DNA from: Megamerina dolium
Lineage: Eukaryota > Arthropoda > Insecta > Diptera > Megamerinidae
Direction of reading: 5' to 3'
Assembly: GCA_963854835.1 (NCBI GenBank)
Contig: OY978525.1
Location: 121,134,240 to 121,198,239, forward strand
DNA length: 64,000 nucleotides
Both the position numbers and the translations under genes were made by a program. Numbering within the stretch: the stretch's first letter is position 1; every line of letters starts with the position of its first letter. The notes under the pieces are model-generated. The model searched no databases and was not told the origin of the DNA. It saw only the letters and a list, made by a program, of their open reading frames with translations. Below are positions 35,639 through 47,858 of the stretch, piece after piece.

Positions 35639-38600
35639 TTATTTTTCAATAGTCTCTGATAAAAATTCTTCTATAGTTGTTGAGACTTTAGTGGCTGAAG
35701 TAATTGTTTCTTTATTTTCATCCTCTTCAGTTTCGCGTATTTTCGCCTCTTCAGCTTCACGTTGCTTTTGCAATTGTCGGAATTCTGTTGGTGTTAACAT
35801 ACCACGTAAGATGGTGTCGTACGAAACGTTGATACCTTTTGCAATCATTTTCTGATATAATTTCCAGCATTCTCGTTCTTTTATGCTCCGCACATAAAGT
35901 GGATACGTATATTCTTCAGCATTTGAGAGGTCATCATCTGTATTGCCTTTGAGCACTGATGAATTCATTTCCTTTTCACTCGAGTTTGACATTTTCAAAT
36001 CATCTTGATTTGTTGATGTGCACAAAACTCGACCATTATAACATGTTTCATTAATTTGTGATAACATTAACAAATTCGTACGATTCTGAACCGATATTTC
36101 ATCGCTGGAATATAGTGAGACTGATGTTGGTACTGTTGAGGGTCGATTAGCGTTAACACGTGTTGCAATTGGTGCTATCGATCCACGGCGTATCATGTGG
36201 GAGTATTCTTTAGATGCTAATTGAAATTGTGGTGTGTAGTGATGCTCCTGGAAGGACACTGAAATATAGAAATTCAATTAAGTAAGATTAATCCATTAAC
36301 CTTAACTTTCATAAGTGACAAATTCAAAAATTTGCAGTGGTGAAAATTTTTGTGAATAAAAAAAGGCAGCTACAATAAAAAAGCAACTAAATAACGGTAT
36401 TGAAATCGTTATATTTACGCATATTGGACGTTTTCAAATGATTCTCGTCGCAGAGCTCTTTCAGAAGTGTTTCTTCGTAAAGCTTATGTAGTTAAAAAGG
36501 GAAGAAAAATTCCCAGTAAAACACAATTTTTACAGCCAGTTCATTTCAGAATTTAATATTAGCATCTATTGAGCACAAGAAATTCTACATGAAAATAGAG
36601 ATTTGGATTTCTAGAAAAGTACTAGTGTTGCAAGAGTTAAGTTGGTTTAAAAAACCGATAGTTTTGGAAATAAAAATGTAAAACATAGATGATGAGGGAA
36701 GTCGTTCGCTTCTAAGAAAATTCAAAATATTATTAAATAACTTTGTAGCCACGTGAATTTGAAAGTTTGAAGTATAAGAATTTATACCACTGCGTGTAGA
36801 TGTGTGAAAATGATTACCTGATTTGCCGGTCTTCTTTAGAAATGGTGCCCGACCATTTGAGGAAGAATCCGAATTGGTCACGTTATCTGTTGTAGCTGAG
36901 GTATCTTCTTTTTCGGAATCACTGCCCTCTGAACTCAGTAGAGATACCAGCGTAATGACATCAGGGGCAGTATTACAATTTCGTAAACGTGTTACAACCT
37001 TTTTACCGTTATCGTTTCGACTATTCCAATTTGGTATTGTAACGGATGATTTTGTACCTGTAAAATCATCCGTACCAATCGTTCTGGCACAACTAATGTT
37101 ACGTGAATTAAGTTTTCGTTGTTTTGCTTTGCGCTTATTATTAGAAGCAAAGACGTTATTTTTAAGATTCTCATTGAGCGTGCGTACAGGTGCAGACATA
37201 GCACGCACTAATGGTGGTCGTTGCTTTACAACTAATGAAGAAGGTAACGCATTCAAATTGTTTTGCTGTGTGATCGTAGTCGGTGTAAGATTTGTTGTTG
37301 TTGATGCCACTGATGTTGCTACGGCTGTACATCGACTTGATTGGAATGCTGCACGTCGATTGGGCGCTGTACAATTATTTGCAATCGGTGTATTTTGTTG
37401 TTCTTGTTGTTGTTGTGATTTTATATACTTCGTTGAAGAAGAAGTAACTAACGGCTGTGGTATATTTAAAAATAAAAATTAAAGTGTGATTTCTTCTTAA
37501 ATTTACTGTAATTTTATATTTCATAATATATGTATATGCTTACATCAGAAACAATATCTGCAATTCCTTCTGATGAACTATCAACGTCACTATTATGACC
37601 AATTTCATTATCAGTAGTAGCTTTGATGGTTTGTGAGAGCACAATGCTTAAATTGATTTTATTCACATCCGTTTTTGTTGATAACGATGTTGGCGGTAAT
37701 TTTGTATTTACATTACTCTTCGATGGTTGTAAATCATCATTTGATTGGAGAATCCTGTTTGCAAAATTAGAATTATTTATTTTGTACATTATATACACAT
37801 ATAAATTAAAACGTGCCAAATTCTTAGAAATATTACGAAATAAAATAAAATGAACAATTATTTTGTGGAACCTTCTATGTATACATTTTAACGGTTATTT
37901 TAAATCTATTGTTAAGAAATGTCAAAAAAAGTTGACAAAAAATGGACACATTAATTGTAAATATATTCTGCGAATTACACTCAAATTTATTTTTAAAATT
38001 GAACTTCCTAATTTTACCCACTCTAATGTAAATTTTAACTATTTCAATCATGTAATTACTTTGGTTTTATTCGTTCGATTTCCAGCGAATTTCGATTGAT
38101 TAATGTTACACATACGCCAGAATGTACCTACATTTTGACAACCAATGCACAATCAAACCAGTCGATAGTTTTACTTCCATGTAAATATTATACAAATTTT
38201 TGGAACACATAGCGAGGTATACATAAATGTACATACAGGGTTGCGGGTGCGACTGTGATGCTATAACTTCATTTATTATCAATTATAAAGCCCCTTAACA
38301 TTCATATTTTAAAATATGAGGAATTGAATGAATACACAGTACGATACAGTTGGAATTTCCACACCAAGTCTAAATTGATATTGTGGCAAGTTGTCAAATA
38401 TATGTAATATCGCTAATTCAAGAATTGATTAGTTTTCTACGGAAAATTGCATATTGAAATCATCTCATGCAAATGATAAACTTATAAACGGATAAAATCC
38501 CACAGAAAAACGCTCAAGAGAATGATAAATAAAAGAAAAAGAAAATTCTATCGTACTATGTGATCAAGTAATAATCGAAAAATGTATATTAAAATAAAAA

Positions 38601-41064
38601 TATATAAGTAATTGGAACATTGCACGATTGCATATCCATCTACATACATATTTGCATACAAATCACACATTGAGCACATAAATCGAACATAATCAACATT
38701 GTGCTAGCAACATATACGTATGTTGCATACGTATGTATATATACATACGAATGTATCATAGGTAAATAGCTATAGAATTGGTATCAAAAATAAATTATTA
38801 TTACTAGGTGTCAGTGACAGAGTGAGTGGCAGCATTAGTAGTGTGTTGTTGCCCTAAATACCCAACAAACCTTTATAATAAATTAAAAAAAAGAAATACA
38901 GCAGCATATGAACGAGTGGAGTATTTATTTGAGCGAGTTGTTGGCTTTCTAAATTCTAAATCCTAATTATGATATTATTATAGATTGACCATTTTCTTCA
39001 TCAAGAATCGGTTTAAAGTATGTGACCTTAGAGGAATTTGTCATAAAAAATTTATAATATTTATAATAGTGTCGATTAACAACACTGGTAAAGCACGAGG
39101 CTGATATTCACCACAGCTTAGTTCAACTCTGTCATGCTGTTCTTTCTTTGGTTATTAATTTTTCTACATTCTATTCTACGACGACAAACGAGACGGTCGA
39201 GCAACTTAATGCTGCAACTAGCCACCGACGTAAAAACGTAGAACGTGTCAGCTCACGACCTATCTTATGGGAACGTCGTGTTAACGAAAACTCACCACCG
39301 TATGACGCTGACGTAGACGTTGCTCGTAGCGGAGAGAATCAATGCAATTTTGTATGTTCGTACGTACGGCAAGTACGTACGTACGCTACGTCGGTGGCTA
39401 GTTGCAGCATTAAGTTGCTCGACCGTCTCGTTTGTCGTCGTAGAATAGAATGTAGAAAAATTAATAACCAAAGAAAGAACAGCATGACAGAGTTGAACTA
39501 AGCTGTGGTGAATATCAGCCGTACGTACGAACATATAAAATTGCATTGATTCTCTCCGCTACGAGCAACGTCTACGTCACCGTCATACGGTGGTGAGTTT
39601 TCGTTAACACGACGTTCCCATAAGATAGATCGTGTCAGCTGACACGTTCTACGTTTTTACGTCGGTGGCTAGTTGCAGCATAAGTCATAAATCAAGTCAA
39701 ATCGCTAGGAAATTACAAGTCCCAAATCGCAATTAACAAATAACAACTCACAAGTAACAAGTCATAAAAATCAATTCAACTTTTCATTTTATTTAAGCCG
39801 TCAAATTACAAATAGTAATATCTATTGATTAACTCGATTTTTGTTATTTAGATTGTTGTGTTTTATCTGAAGAAATAATGAAACTGACCCAATAACTTTT
39901 ATTCCTGTGAATTTAAAGGATATTAAATTCAAAAAATAATAGCGTAACAACAAACAAAATTAAATTTTTGGAAATTGTTCGAAAATCCTCTAACACACAA
40001 GTCCTGAATTTCTCTGGAGTCATTCGCTTCTTATAAAATATGTATTCATATACAATATTAAAAATCACATTTTGGTTTGCTGGGTTTCAGCATAGGATTA
40101 AGTATGATTGTACTGTAATAAATAAATATACTAAAAAAAAAAAAATTAAACCATGTCAATTACATTTTGTTTGTTTGTAGATATATGCATAATAGCTACA
40201 GTGTTTTTGCATGAGAAGCTCATTTATTTGCTAAAATGTATTTGTATGTCAACGAAAAAAAAAAAAAAACAAAAAGAAGAACTAATAAAAATGGCATAAA
40301 TGACAATTTTATTTGCAACTCCAATTGAATGTTGAAGGCTAAAAAGAAACTTGCATGATTTTGATTGATTGTGATTACAGAATATGTATGGGAGTTTGTG
40401 TGTATGTAAAGTATTAGTAAATCGTAAATATAAATGATCCAAAAATATGCATATCAAGTGGATAAAATAAATATATCGTATTGAAAGCGACGACTTACTC
40501 TTTACTGCCATTACCGCAATTGCTGTTGCATGAACTAATTATAGTATTATTTCTACGAGAAGAGATGAGATTTTTATCTGACGCACCAATACTTATATTA
40601 GCCAATTCATCATCTAATGATTTCAATATTGATGACGTTGACGACCAGGCTGTAATAGTACTTCGGTTGTCTTTAAATTTTGTGCCAACCGAATTGGCAT
40701 AACCTTTTTTAGAGCTCTCCAATTTATTGTTAACGCAATGATTTGTTCTTGAATTTGCTGCTTGTGCATTTTTTGTGTGGATTCCTTGTCCTTGATCCAC
40801 GGACCGTTGTTTCGGCAGATGCAAATTATTACGAGTATTTGTATGCTTTTGTCGTCGTACTGAAGCTAATAGATTATGTCGCAGATTGTCATAAGAGCGA
40901 CCCACTGATGGTGTTCGAGTTAGGAATCCATGCGGTGTACCGCTGCGAACTCCAGTATCAATAAACGAATGCTGCTTTCGTACTAACTGTGGGCGATGTG
41001 TGGCTGGTAAATGAATTAATGTTGATGTTTGCGCGTGGCGACGATTACTGAGTGACAAAGCCAT
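35639..41064 (-). CDS. Unrecognised four-exon gene, 677-aa low-complexity protein
   Basis: Exons: 40499-41064, 37544-37754, 36818-37454 and 35639-36258, all GT..AG with matching phase, 678 codons in total. I do not recognise the family. The N-terminal exon begins MALSLSNRRHAQ and is basic and Ser/Asn/His-rich. Exon 3 starts with a Gln run and later has an acidic Ser-rich stretch (LLSSEGSDSEKEDTS). The most ordered-looking part is in the last exon, about residues 595-650, with RSIKERECWKLYQKM and GMLTPTEFRQLQKQREAEE, probably helical. No signal peptide or membrane span is seen, suggesting a nuclear or cytoplasmic protein. Exon 1 is separated by a 2.7 kb intron containing a foldback repeat. The exon chain is inferred from frame agreement; upstream exons cannot be excluded. 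Confidence 0.75.
39100..39684. repeat. Rearranged foldback repeat in intron 1 of the 677-aa gene
   Basis: Segment A1 (39100-39231) is an almost exact reverse complement of 39388-39519, 132 bp each. Segment A2 (39232 to about 39368) is a close reverse complement of about 39520-39658. The order is A1, A2, A1', A2', then a second partial A1' (39659-39684), not the simple nested palindrome A1 A2 A2' A1'. ACGTACGT-rich linkers sit between blocks. Open frames on both strands here are by-products of the repeat. A diverged piece of A2' recurs at 46640-46805. Confidence 0.85.
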
Positions 41065-42250
41065 TTTGCTATGGATTCTTAAAGTGATTGTACATACATC
41101 AACCTCACTATGTTCAATACGAAATTCAAATTTAATGGTATTGCGTGAGTTCGCTTTCCAGCGTAATTACAGTGCGCACAAATTCACTATTTCACTTCAC
41201 TTCACTTCCATCGAATTATATAGTTTTTTCTAACGATTTATTAGTATGAATTATTTTAATTTGCAATACAAGCGCGTCAGTGAAATTCAAAATTGACTGC
41301 CTTCGTTCAACAACCAACCGTTACAATCCGTTTGTTGTCCCAAGCTTTTGTATTAAAAACGGTTTGCTTGTCGCGCTTTAACTGATTTTGTGAATGAATG
41401 CTTTCTTGGTGTTCGTGTTCTGCCATCGTCGGTACTGGCTGCTGTCGACGTTTTGTTTTTCTTTTACTACTTTGTTGCCTTAACAATATTGTCGTCGTTG
41501 TCGCCGTCACCGTCGCCGCCGTTCTCATAACACCACCTGTATGTGTGTTTTCAGGTGGTGGTGGCGTCGGTGGCATGGGTGGCGGCATGCACAAACCTTT
41601 TACTTTTATGTTCCATTTGCGCTTAGTCAGTTAGTTGGATACACCAATATATTGCCCACCTACATATATTCCAATGTTTTGTCGTGCATTTGTTAGTGTA
41701 AACTCAATGAACTCTTGTTGCCAAAAAAAAAAAAAAAATAGTGAAAGAGAAAGACAACGACAGAAGAGAGAGAGAGAGAGAGAGTAAGAGTGCAACTTTT
41801 ATTTTCATTTTCCATAACTTTCTATGCGCTAGCGTAAATACATGTGCATATGCACATGTGTACGTATAGAAAAACCAACATTCGATTTGCGTGTTAGCAT
41901 GGCATGGCATCCTCTGGCTGACTTCTGAAGTATATGTATTTTATAAACACATGGAACACATTTTTGTTCTAATAGTTAACTGGTACATACTTACTACATA
42001 CAGACAAAGTTGTGGAAACTACCAAAAAACAATTCACACCAATTCCTGACATCACCCACAAAAAAAGTTACTTAAGGTCACAGGAATACTTTTGTTTGTT
42101 TATTTGTAAATGCAGTGAATGTACGTATACACCCAGCAACCAAAACTTTTTCACAAATCGGAATACTTAAACATTTTTTCTTCATTTTTTTTATTTTTTA
42201 ATGTTTTTTTTTTTCAGAAAGAAATCCAGTCTTTCGAAAAGCCGCATATA

Positions 42251-43090
42251 CAGGCTGATTTTTTAAGAGCCTTCGAATTTGATTAAAAAAAAACACATTA
42301 AATTTAGAGAAATGTATGAAATCTTTATTTGAGTCGATAGAACGATCTACATATATAATTCAATGTTTTAAGATGATTTTATGTAAATGTTGACCGCGGA
42401 TGCGCTTTAAATGGTTCATACACTGGGTCCAATTTTGGCATATCACTCCAACATATCGGCCGGTATCTCACGAATAAATTCTTCAATATTGCGGGCTTGC
42501 GCTACAGACATGAGCTTAAACATAGCCCCATAAAAAATAGTCTAAAGGCGTTAAATCGCACTATCTAGGCGGCCAATTGACCGGCCTCAAACGTAAAATA
42601 AAATGTTCACCGAACTCCCCTCTCAATTGGACCATTGCTTCGCGTGCTGTATTGCATGTGGCACCGTCTTGTTGAAACCACATGTCAGCCAAGTCTAGTT
42701 CTTCCATTCTTCCTGCCTTCGTCGTCTATGAAAAAATACGGTCCAATGATGCCACCGGCCCATAATCCACACCAAACAGTGCATTTTTCGGGATGCATTG
42801 GCAGTTCTTGCAATGCTTCTGCCTGCTCTTCACACTAAATACGACAATTTTGATTGTTCACATATCCATTCAACCAAAAATGACCTTCTTCACTGTACAC
42901 AATTTTCCGAGCATGAATTTTGATCATAAAATTCAATAATCTGCAAGCGTTGTTCGTTTGTAAGTCGATTCATGGTTAAATTATAGACCAAACCAAATAA
43001 AACATGTTTGACAGTAATATGTTACACGAAAATAGCTGAGCTGCCAAAAACAGTGTTGCCAAAAGGAAAGTTGCTAAAAAAATCACCTAA
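42251..43090 (-). pseudogene. Decayed Tc1/mariner-superfamily transposase copy
   Basis: Imperfect inverted ends are seen next to TA: left CAGGCTGATTTTTTAAGAGC, right (reversed) AGGTGATTTTTTTAGCAAC. Read on the minus strand, the interior gives a start-like MNR, then HFWLNGYVNNQNCRI, EALQELPMHPEKCTVWCG, LWAGGIIGPYFF and near the left end fragments like NIEEFIREIPADML. These match insect transposases of this group. There are frame breaks, a stop after NCRI and an internal deletion, so it is non-functional. Confidence 0.8.
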
Positions 43091-44364
43091 TATGTAGATC
43101 GCATTTTGAATTTGTCAAGTTGAATTTGTAAAAAAGCAAATGAAAACCAATTTGTGGATATACTCAAAATTCATAACGTAGAAGTTTAGTTTTTATAGTT
43201 TTAAGAGTAAAGATTTCGCAAGAAGTTCAAAACCTTTGGTTTGCTGGGTATATTTTCGTTCATTGTACCTTATACATATACAAGTAGGTACACTCCTTAT
43301 AACAAATGCAAAAAAAAATTACAACTAAATTTATTGCATGGTATCCAAAAGTTGATCACATTATTGGATAGTTCCATTTGAGTACTTGCCGAACGTTTGA
43401 TGGTCTGTACTATTTTATTGCACCATTGCAATGCATCCATTCAACAACAGTTCTTCCATTGTTCTCACCATCCTTCCTACTTTGCTTTTTATAATAACGA
43501 CCACCCCATGTCCATCTAAAGTAATAGTCTAAAGAAAGTAAAGATGTAGTAGAAAAAAAAAATAGATTCATATTTGCATTTAATATATAAGTTTGAATCA
43601 TTTGAGGATGTTGAATGCCTTACTTAACCGTCGTATAGTAGTATATTCCACCATTGCATGTTTAATCCATACATTTTCAAGTTTCAATTAAATGTGCGTT
43701 AATATTTTAAAAACTATTTGAAAATTCCACAAGTCGCTTTAAATTTGTTCTTACGACTTGTACATATAATATGACTTCTATTGATTTGTTACTCATTTTG
43801 ATTGCAATAATTCGTTGTTTGAGTAGTATAAGCATGTATCTGTATTAAAGAAGACGAAAGAAACAATCATCCTTAGGATTATTAGAAATGATTCTATTTG
43901 TGACATCTATATATTGTATATATTCTACTTACCTTGTACTCGTATAAGAACTTGTTGGTATATATTACTGCCAATATTCATCAATAATATTTGAACGGGC
44001 TTCGTGCATGACACTAATCATAAAAGACAACCACATAAAGTTAGCAAAAAAAAAAATATATATATATATTTGAACATATAAATATTCATACTTAAGTATG
44101 TATAATAAATCATATGGATTTCAAGGTCGCGGCTCTTTGGAAAGACAATTTTGATTTAAACAATAATAAAGAGTTGCAAATTTAATTGAAAATATGAGGC
44201 AATATATAAAGCAAAAATGGTACCCGCAAACATATGTATGTATGTATATTTTGAGTATTCTTTTCCAATATTGCAATATCTCGAATACACTCGTATACAT
44301 ATAAATAAATTTGTATTCTATTAATATTTTAGTATCTACTGGCATGGCACCTCATCTCTAGCTG

Positions 44365-44640
44365 TTGTTATTACAGCATTCTTTCAGAAACGTTACCTAT
44401 ATGTCAGCAAATAATAAAATGCCGATTCTGCGACAGCAAAAAGTTTTCATTTCTGTGCTCTTTGACAAAGTACGGGAAAATTCACAAAAATTACTATGTC
44501 AAGAAAACCCGAAGAGAGCAGAACGTGTTCTATGCCATTGCCCAGTTGTGACAAGACGCAGTCTTAATTACCTAGTTACTGGGATCTTCAGTTACAATCA
44601 CTTTGTTAAAATTAAAAATTAATTAAAACTAATAGCCAAT
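44365..44640 (+). pseudogene. LINE C-terminal relic
   Basis: The frame containing ENPKRAERVLCHCPVVTRRS resembles the Cys/His motif (A-E-H-V-L-C-x-C-P-A-L) near the end of R1/I-type LINE proteins in flies. Nothing upstream is intact. It is assigned on this one motif, so confidence is moderate. Confidence 0.45.
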
Positions 44641-45139
44641 AATAGGTTAGGTTAGGTTATTGTGGCTGCCCTCAGAGAGGAAACATGTGGAAACATCACA
44701 ATGTCCCTTTGTGATACCATCGATTTTCTTTTCCAGTACTGTTGTGCGTCTTAAATAAAAATATATACAATACATACGTTAGTATGTAATACAGGAAATA
44801 CAGAAAATTCTAAGCCCTCATCACTCACCATAACATTGTGTGACGATATCACTAAATTACTATCATTTTTCTTACTTTATTATTTTACTTTAAATTTAAT
44901 ACAAAAAAAAAAAATAAATAAATAAATAAAAAATAAAACAAAAACAAATATTTAAGTGAAAAATAGAAAAATAAATAGTTCGTTACTCGGTAGATTTTAT
45001 GTGTATTTTTGAAGATTCTGTAATATTTCAAAAACAAAATTCTCGCAAAAACTACCAAATAATGGACTAACAAAATCACGGGCTTGATGCGAAGTCGCCT
45101 ATTCCAATTTTATTAGAATAAAGAAGATTACTTGTACAG

Positions 45140-45500
45140 ACACTTACTTATGTGACCAGTACAACCAAGATTGACTTAGACTGAATTTAACATGCTTTGT
45201 CATACTTTGCTAACTGGCCCACTTAAAAATTCCAAGCACTGACAGGCTTTCAAGTACTTGGTTTTCCATCAGAGGTTGGGTCTTCAACTTCTGCGTCGTT
45301 CTTCAGCGCGTTACGAATATAACACCTCCTTAGCTGAAGCACTTTCTTCCATTCACTTGACAAGACCTATCCAGCGTAGCCGCTGAATTTTTATGCGCTT
45401 TACTATATCAATCGACATACAGCTTATGGTTGTAGCTAATTCGGTGCTAGTCACCAACGCAAATAAGTCCAAAGATCTTCAATTTCAGGTATAGGGTTCA
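45140..45500 (-). pseudogene. Degraded antisense 3' fragment of the RTE-like LINE
   Basis: The reverse complement matches the 3' end of the intact copy at 4936-8341: the terminal TTATGTG(G/A)CCA region next to a short TAAG tail, and the stretch encoding RLRWLGHVERM and the ALA-KKVLYSE region (compare 8065-8160). Substitutions and frame breaks are frequent. It is an older member of the same family. Confidence 0.75.
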
Positions 45501-45584
45501 AGATGGTAATACAATACATAATACAAAAGACATGACACAAATTGTGTCATGATACAAAAATTACGTTATTTTCGTTAGATATCA

Positions 45585-45805
45585 CGTTGCCGTAGACGCA
45601 GGTCAGTGGTTAGTCTTCTGACCTGTAGGTCTCGGGTTCAATCCCCGGCTGAAGCATAACTAATCTAATATCAAAAATATTTTTCTTTCGAACGGTACAC
45701 ACCTGTCGGCAAGCAATTGGCACATCTTCCGGCAGTAACAATTTGCCATGGAAAAGCTTGGTCAAAGAGTCTTTCGGGTATTATAAGTACCACATTTTTA
45801 CCACG
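45585..45805 (+). repeat. tRNA-derived SINE-like element
   Basis: The head (about 45590-45655) has a perfect pol III B box GGTTCAATCC (45635-45644) and an A-box-like GGTCAGTGGTTA about 40 bp upstream, in a tRNA-like layout. The head does not fold into a complete standard cloverleaf by eye. The downstream body ends AAAGCTTGGTCAAAGAGTC..TACCACATTTTT, resembling the tails of the repeats at 17705 and 52607. Confidence 0.6.
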
Positions 45806-45913
45806 TTACCTCTTGCATGTTTATATCAGCAACCCAACAAAAAGTCATGAGAGTGTTTAAAATACTCATTTGTAGTAAATGTGTGTATTTTCACACGGAT
45901 GGCAGAATACTAA

Positions 45914-46455
45914 TAGCCTAGACACACAGCAACGTTAATCCAGATTAACAACGCACTTAATCCTAATAAAATGCTAACCTGACAGACGGCACCTGATTGC
46001 TGTTTTATTAGGTTTGCTCACTCACATTACTATCACTATAAATTTCTGTCATCTGTCACTCTCGATATGAGAAAATATACAAGAAGTACGCGAACTTGAA
46101 ACTATTAGAAACTTGTAAATTGACATGCACAGTTCGTAATTGACAGCTGGATTTATTTGTTCGCCAACGCTTTTCCTATCGAAAATTGTTAACAATTGTT
46201 GAAACATTTTTTCTGTTAGCCAACGTACCTATTATTTTGTAAGTGGCGTCGAGAAAAAATTCACAATAGAAGACAGCTGTTAATCTTCAGCATTGTAGCC
46301 ATCGAAAACTGTCCTAATCCTCTTTAATTTTGAGAATTAAATTAATTAATTTAATTAATTAACTCTAGAGCTAATGCGAATTAGCTGCATTTAATACCCG
46401 AGTTAATTCGAATTAACTCGTTAATCCAGATTAACGCTGCCGTCTGTCTAGGCTA
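45914..46455. repeat. MITE-like element, copy 3 (TAGCCTAGAC family)
   Basis: Starts TAGCCTAGACACACAGC and ends GCTGCCGTCTGTCTAGGCTA. The interior follows copy 2 in the same orientation and copy 1 in reverse. A 20-bp local duplication of TTAATTAA-type sequence (about 46332-46352) enlarges it slightly. It is non-coding. Confidence 0.75.
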
Positions 46456-46639
46456 TTACCATTTTTATGATCAAATTTCATAGTATAGATGTTCGAAACT
46501 AAACTAAACTAAAAAAATTTATATACGTGAACTATATTTTAATAAATAACTAAGCTGGATGATAGTTTTGATTAGTTTAAAAAAAATCAAAACATTCTTA
46601 GTCTATTCCTTATTAATTTATAGAAGTTTAATCTATGCA

Positions 46640-46805
46640 TAGAAAGCGATCAGCTGACACGGTTTTACGGGAAAAAAAATAAATGGCTTTTGATTCTCTC
46701 CGCTATGCGGTGGTGAGTTTTCGTTAACACGACAATCCCATAAGATAAATCGTGCCAGATACACGGTCTGCGGTTTTACGTCGGTGGGTATTGGAACCAT
46801 AAGGC
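46640..46805. repeat. Diverged copy of the foldback segment A2'
   Basis: Shares GATTCTCTCCGCTA, GGTGGTGAGTTTTCGTTAAC, CCCATAAGATA and TTTTACGTCGGTGG with 39545-39670, with deletions between. It shows that the foldback at 39.1 kb belongs to a dispersed family. Confidence 0.7.
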
Positions 46806-47858
46806 ATGTTCTCATTACAGAACGTCACGTAAAGGTGCAGAGAAGAAAATAAATTTCTGGAAGCACATCACTTTTTAGCGTTTGTTTGGTATAAAGAAAG
46901 AAAACATAAAAAATGCTATGATTGAGTGCGATAATTAATGGTATTTATGATAAAAAAAAAAAGTAAAATTGTTTGAAAATTAACTAAAATATGGTTTGAG
47001 TGATAGAAAGTGGTTTGCAATAGCCAAATCGTTAACAAATCACCTCGATAATGTAAAAGAATGCAATGTAAGCAAAACAACAAATTTTAAAAGCAGTACG
47101 TCATCAGAAGCCACAAACTTTTTTCTAAAATTAAATTACAAATACAGCAATCGGTAATTACATGGATTCTAATAACTAGACCATGCGCTTAAGGCATAGA
47201 CTATTAAGCGCTGCCAAGGAAATTATTATTACTGTACCTTCATTATAATACCCTGCTTATATAACCAATAGAGCAATTTTTTCCTGTTGGTCACATTACC
47301 TACAACCGTTACTTTAAATGCAAACTAGCGTCAATTTATATATTCGAGCAGATTTCGTGGAAGCTATCTTTGTAAGTGGGATTGATTTACAGTTCGTGTG
47401 CGATAAAGTTTTATTGAAACTTATAAACAATTGTGCTTGTCGTTTATTTTGTTTTACTACATGTGGTGAAGTCTATCTTTGGTAAGCTACATTAATTTTA
47501 ACGTCTGTATGGAGGTATCCTTGGCGCTTGTAACTTAAGTTGTTTTTTGGTTTGGTAGCTTTGTTATTTCTGTCTCATTGTATTTTAATAAGTATGTTGT
47601 AAAGTTGAATATTTATAATTAATTCTGGTAGTTTTCATCTAAAATAAATCGGGATATGTGCACTGCTTTTATATTTTATGTCTGGCAATACCATGTACGT
47701 ATTTTCGTTGTACCCGAACTGTGACACATGCTAGTGTGTCGTGGCATTACAAATTGTCTATCTTGTCCGAACATTGACTAGTGAAAGCCGCTGCTTACGC
47801 GTTCCGTCTATCTATATTGTTTTTAAGTTGGTTCCAAGTTTATTAAATTATAACTAAT

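Larger units (their letters stand above)
41065..47858. other. Repeat-rich intergenic region
   Basis: No host gene is recognised. It carries a GA run (41768-41784), a proline-rich antisense open frame at 41307-41594 that is probably 5' flank of the 677-aa gene, and the transposon and retroposon relics listed separately. A short GGTTAGGTTAGGTTA run (44645-44660) is a motif often seen at insect retroposon heads. The last kilobase should include the TRAP-delta promoter. Confidence 0.5.

Noticed and set aside
39148..39546. Two ORFs with the same peptide on opposite strands
   Set aside because: Explained entirely by the inverted repeat arms A1/A1'.
41307..41594. Proline/threonine-rich minus-strand ORF as a separate gene
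   Set aside because: It is simple-sequence-driven (CCA/CAC, ACA), with no domain or splice partner; it could be upstream flank or 5' UTR of the 677-aa gene.
44645..44660. Interstitial telomere-like TTAGG repeat
   Set aside because: The unit is GGTTA-type and only about three copies long; flies lack TTAGG telomeres and the motif is common at retroposon heads.
45590..45660. Possible tRNA gene
   Set aside because: The B box is perfect, but the acceptor stem and full cloverleaf are not seen and the sequence continues into a retroposon-like body, so it is called a SINE head.
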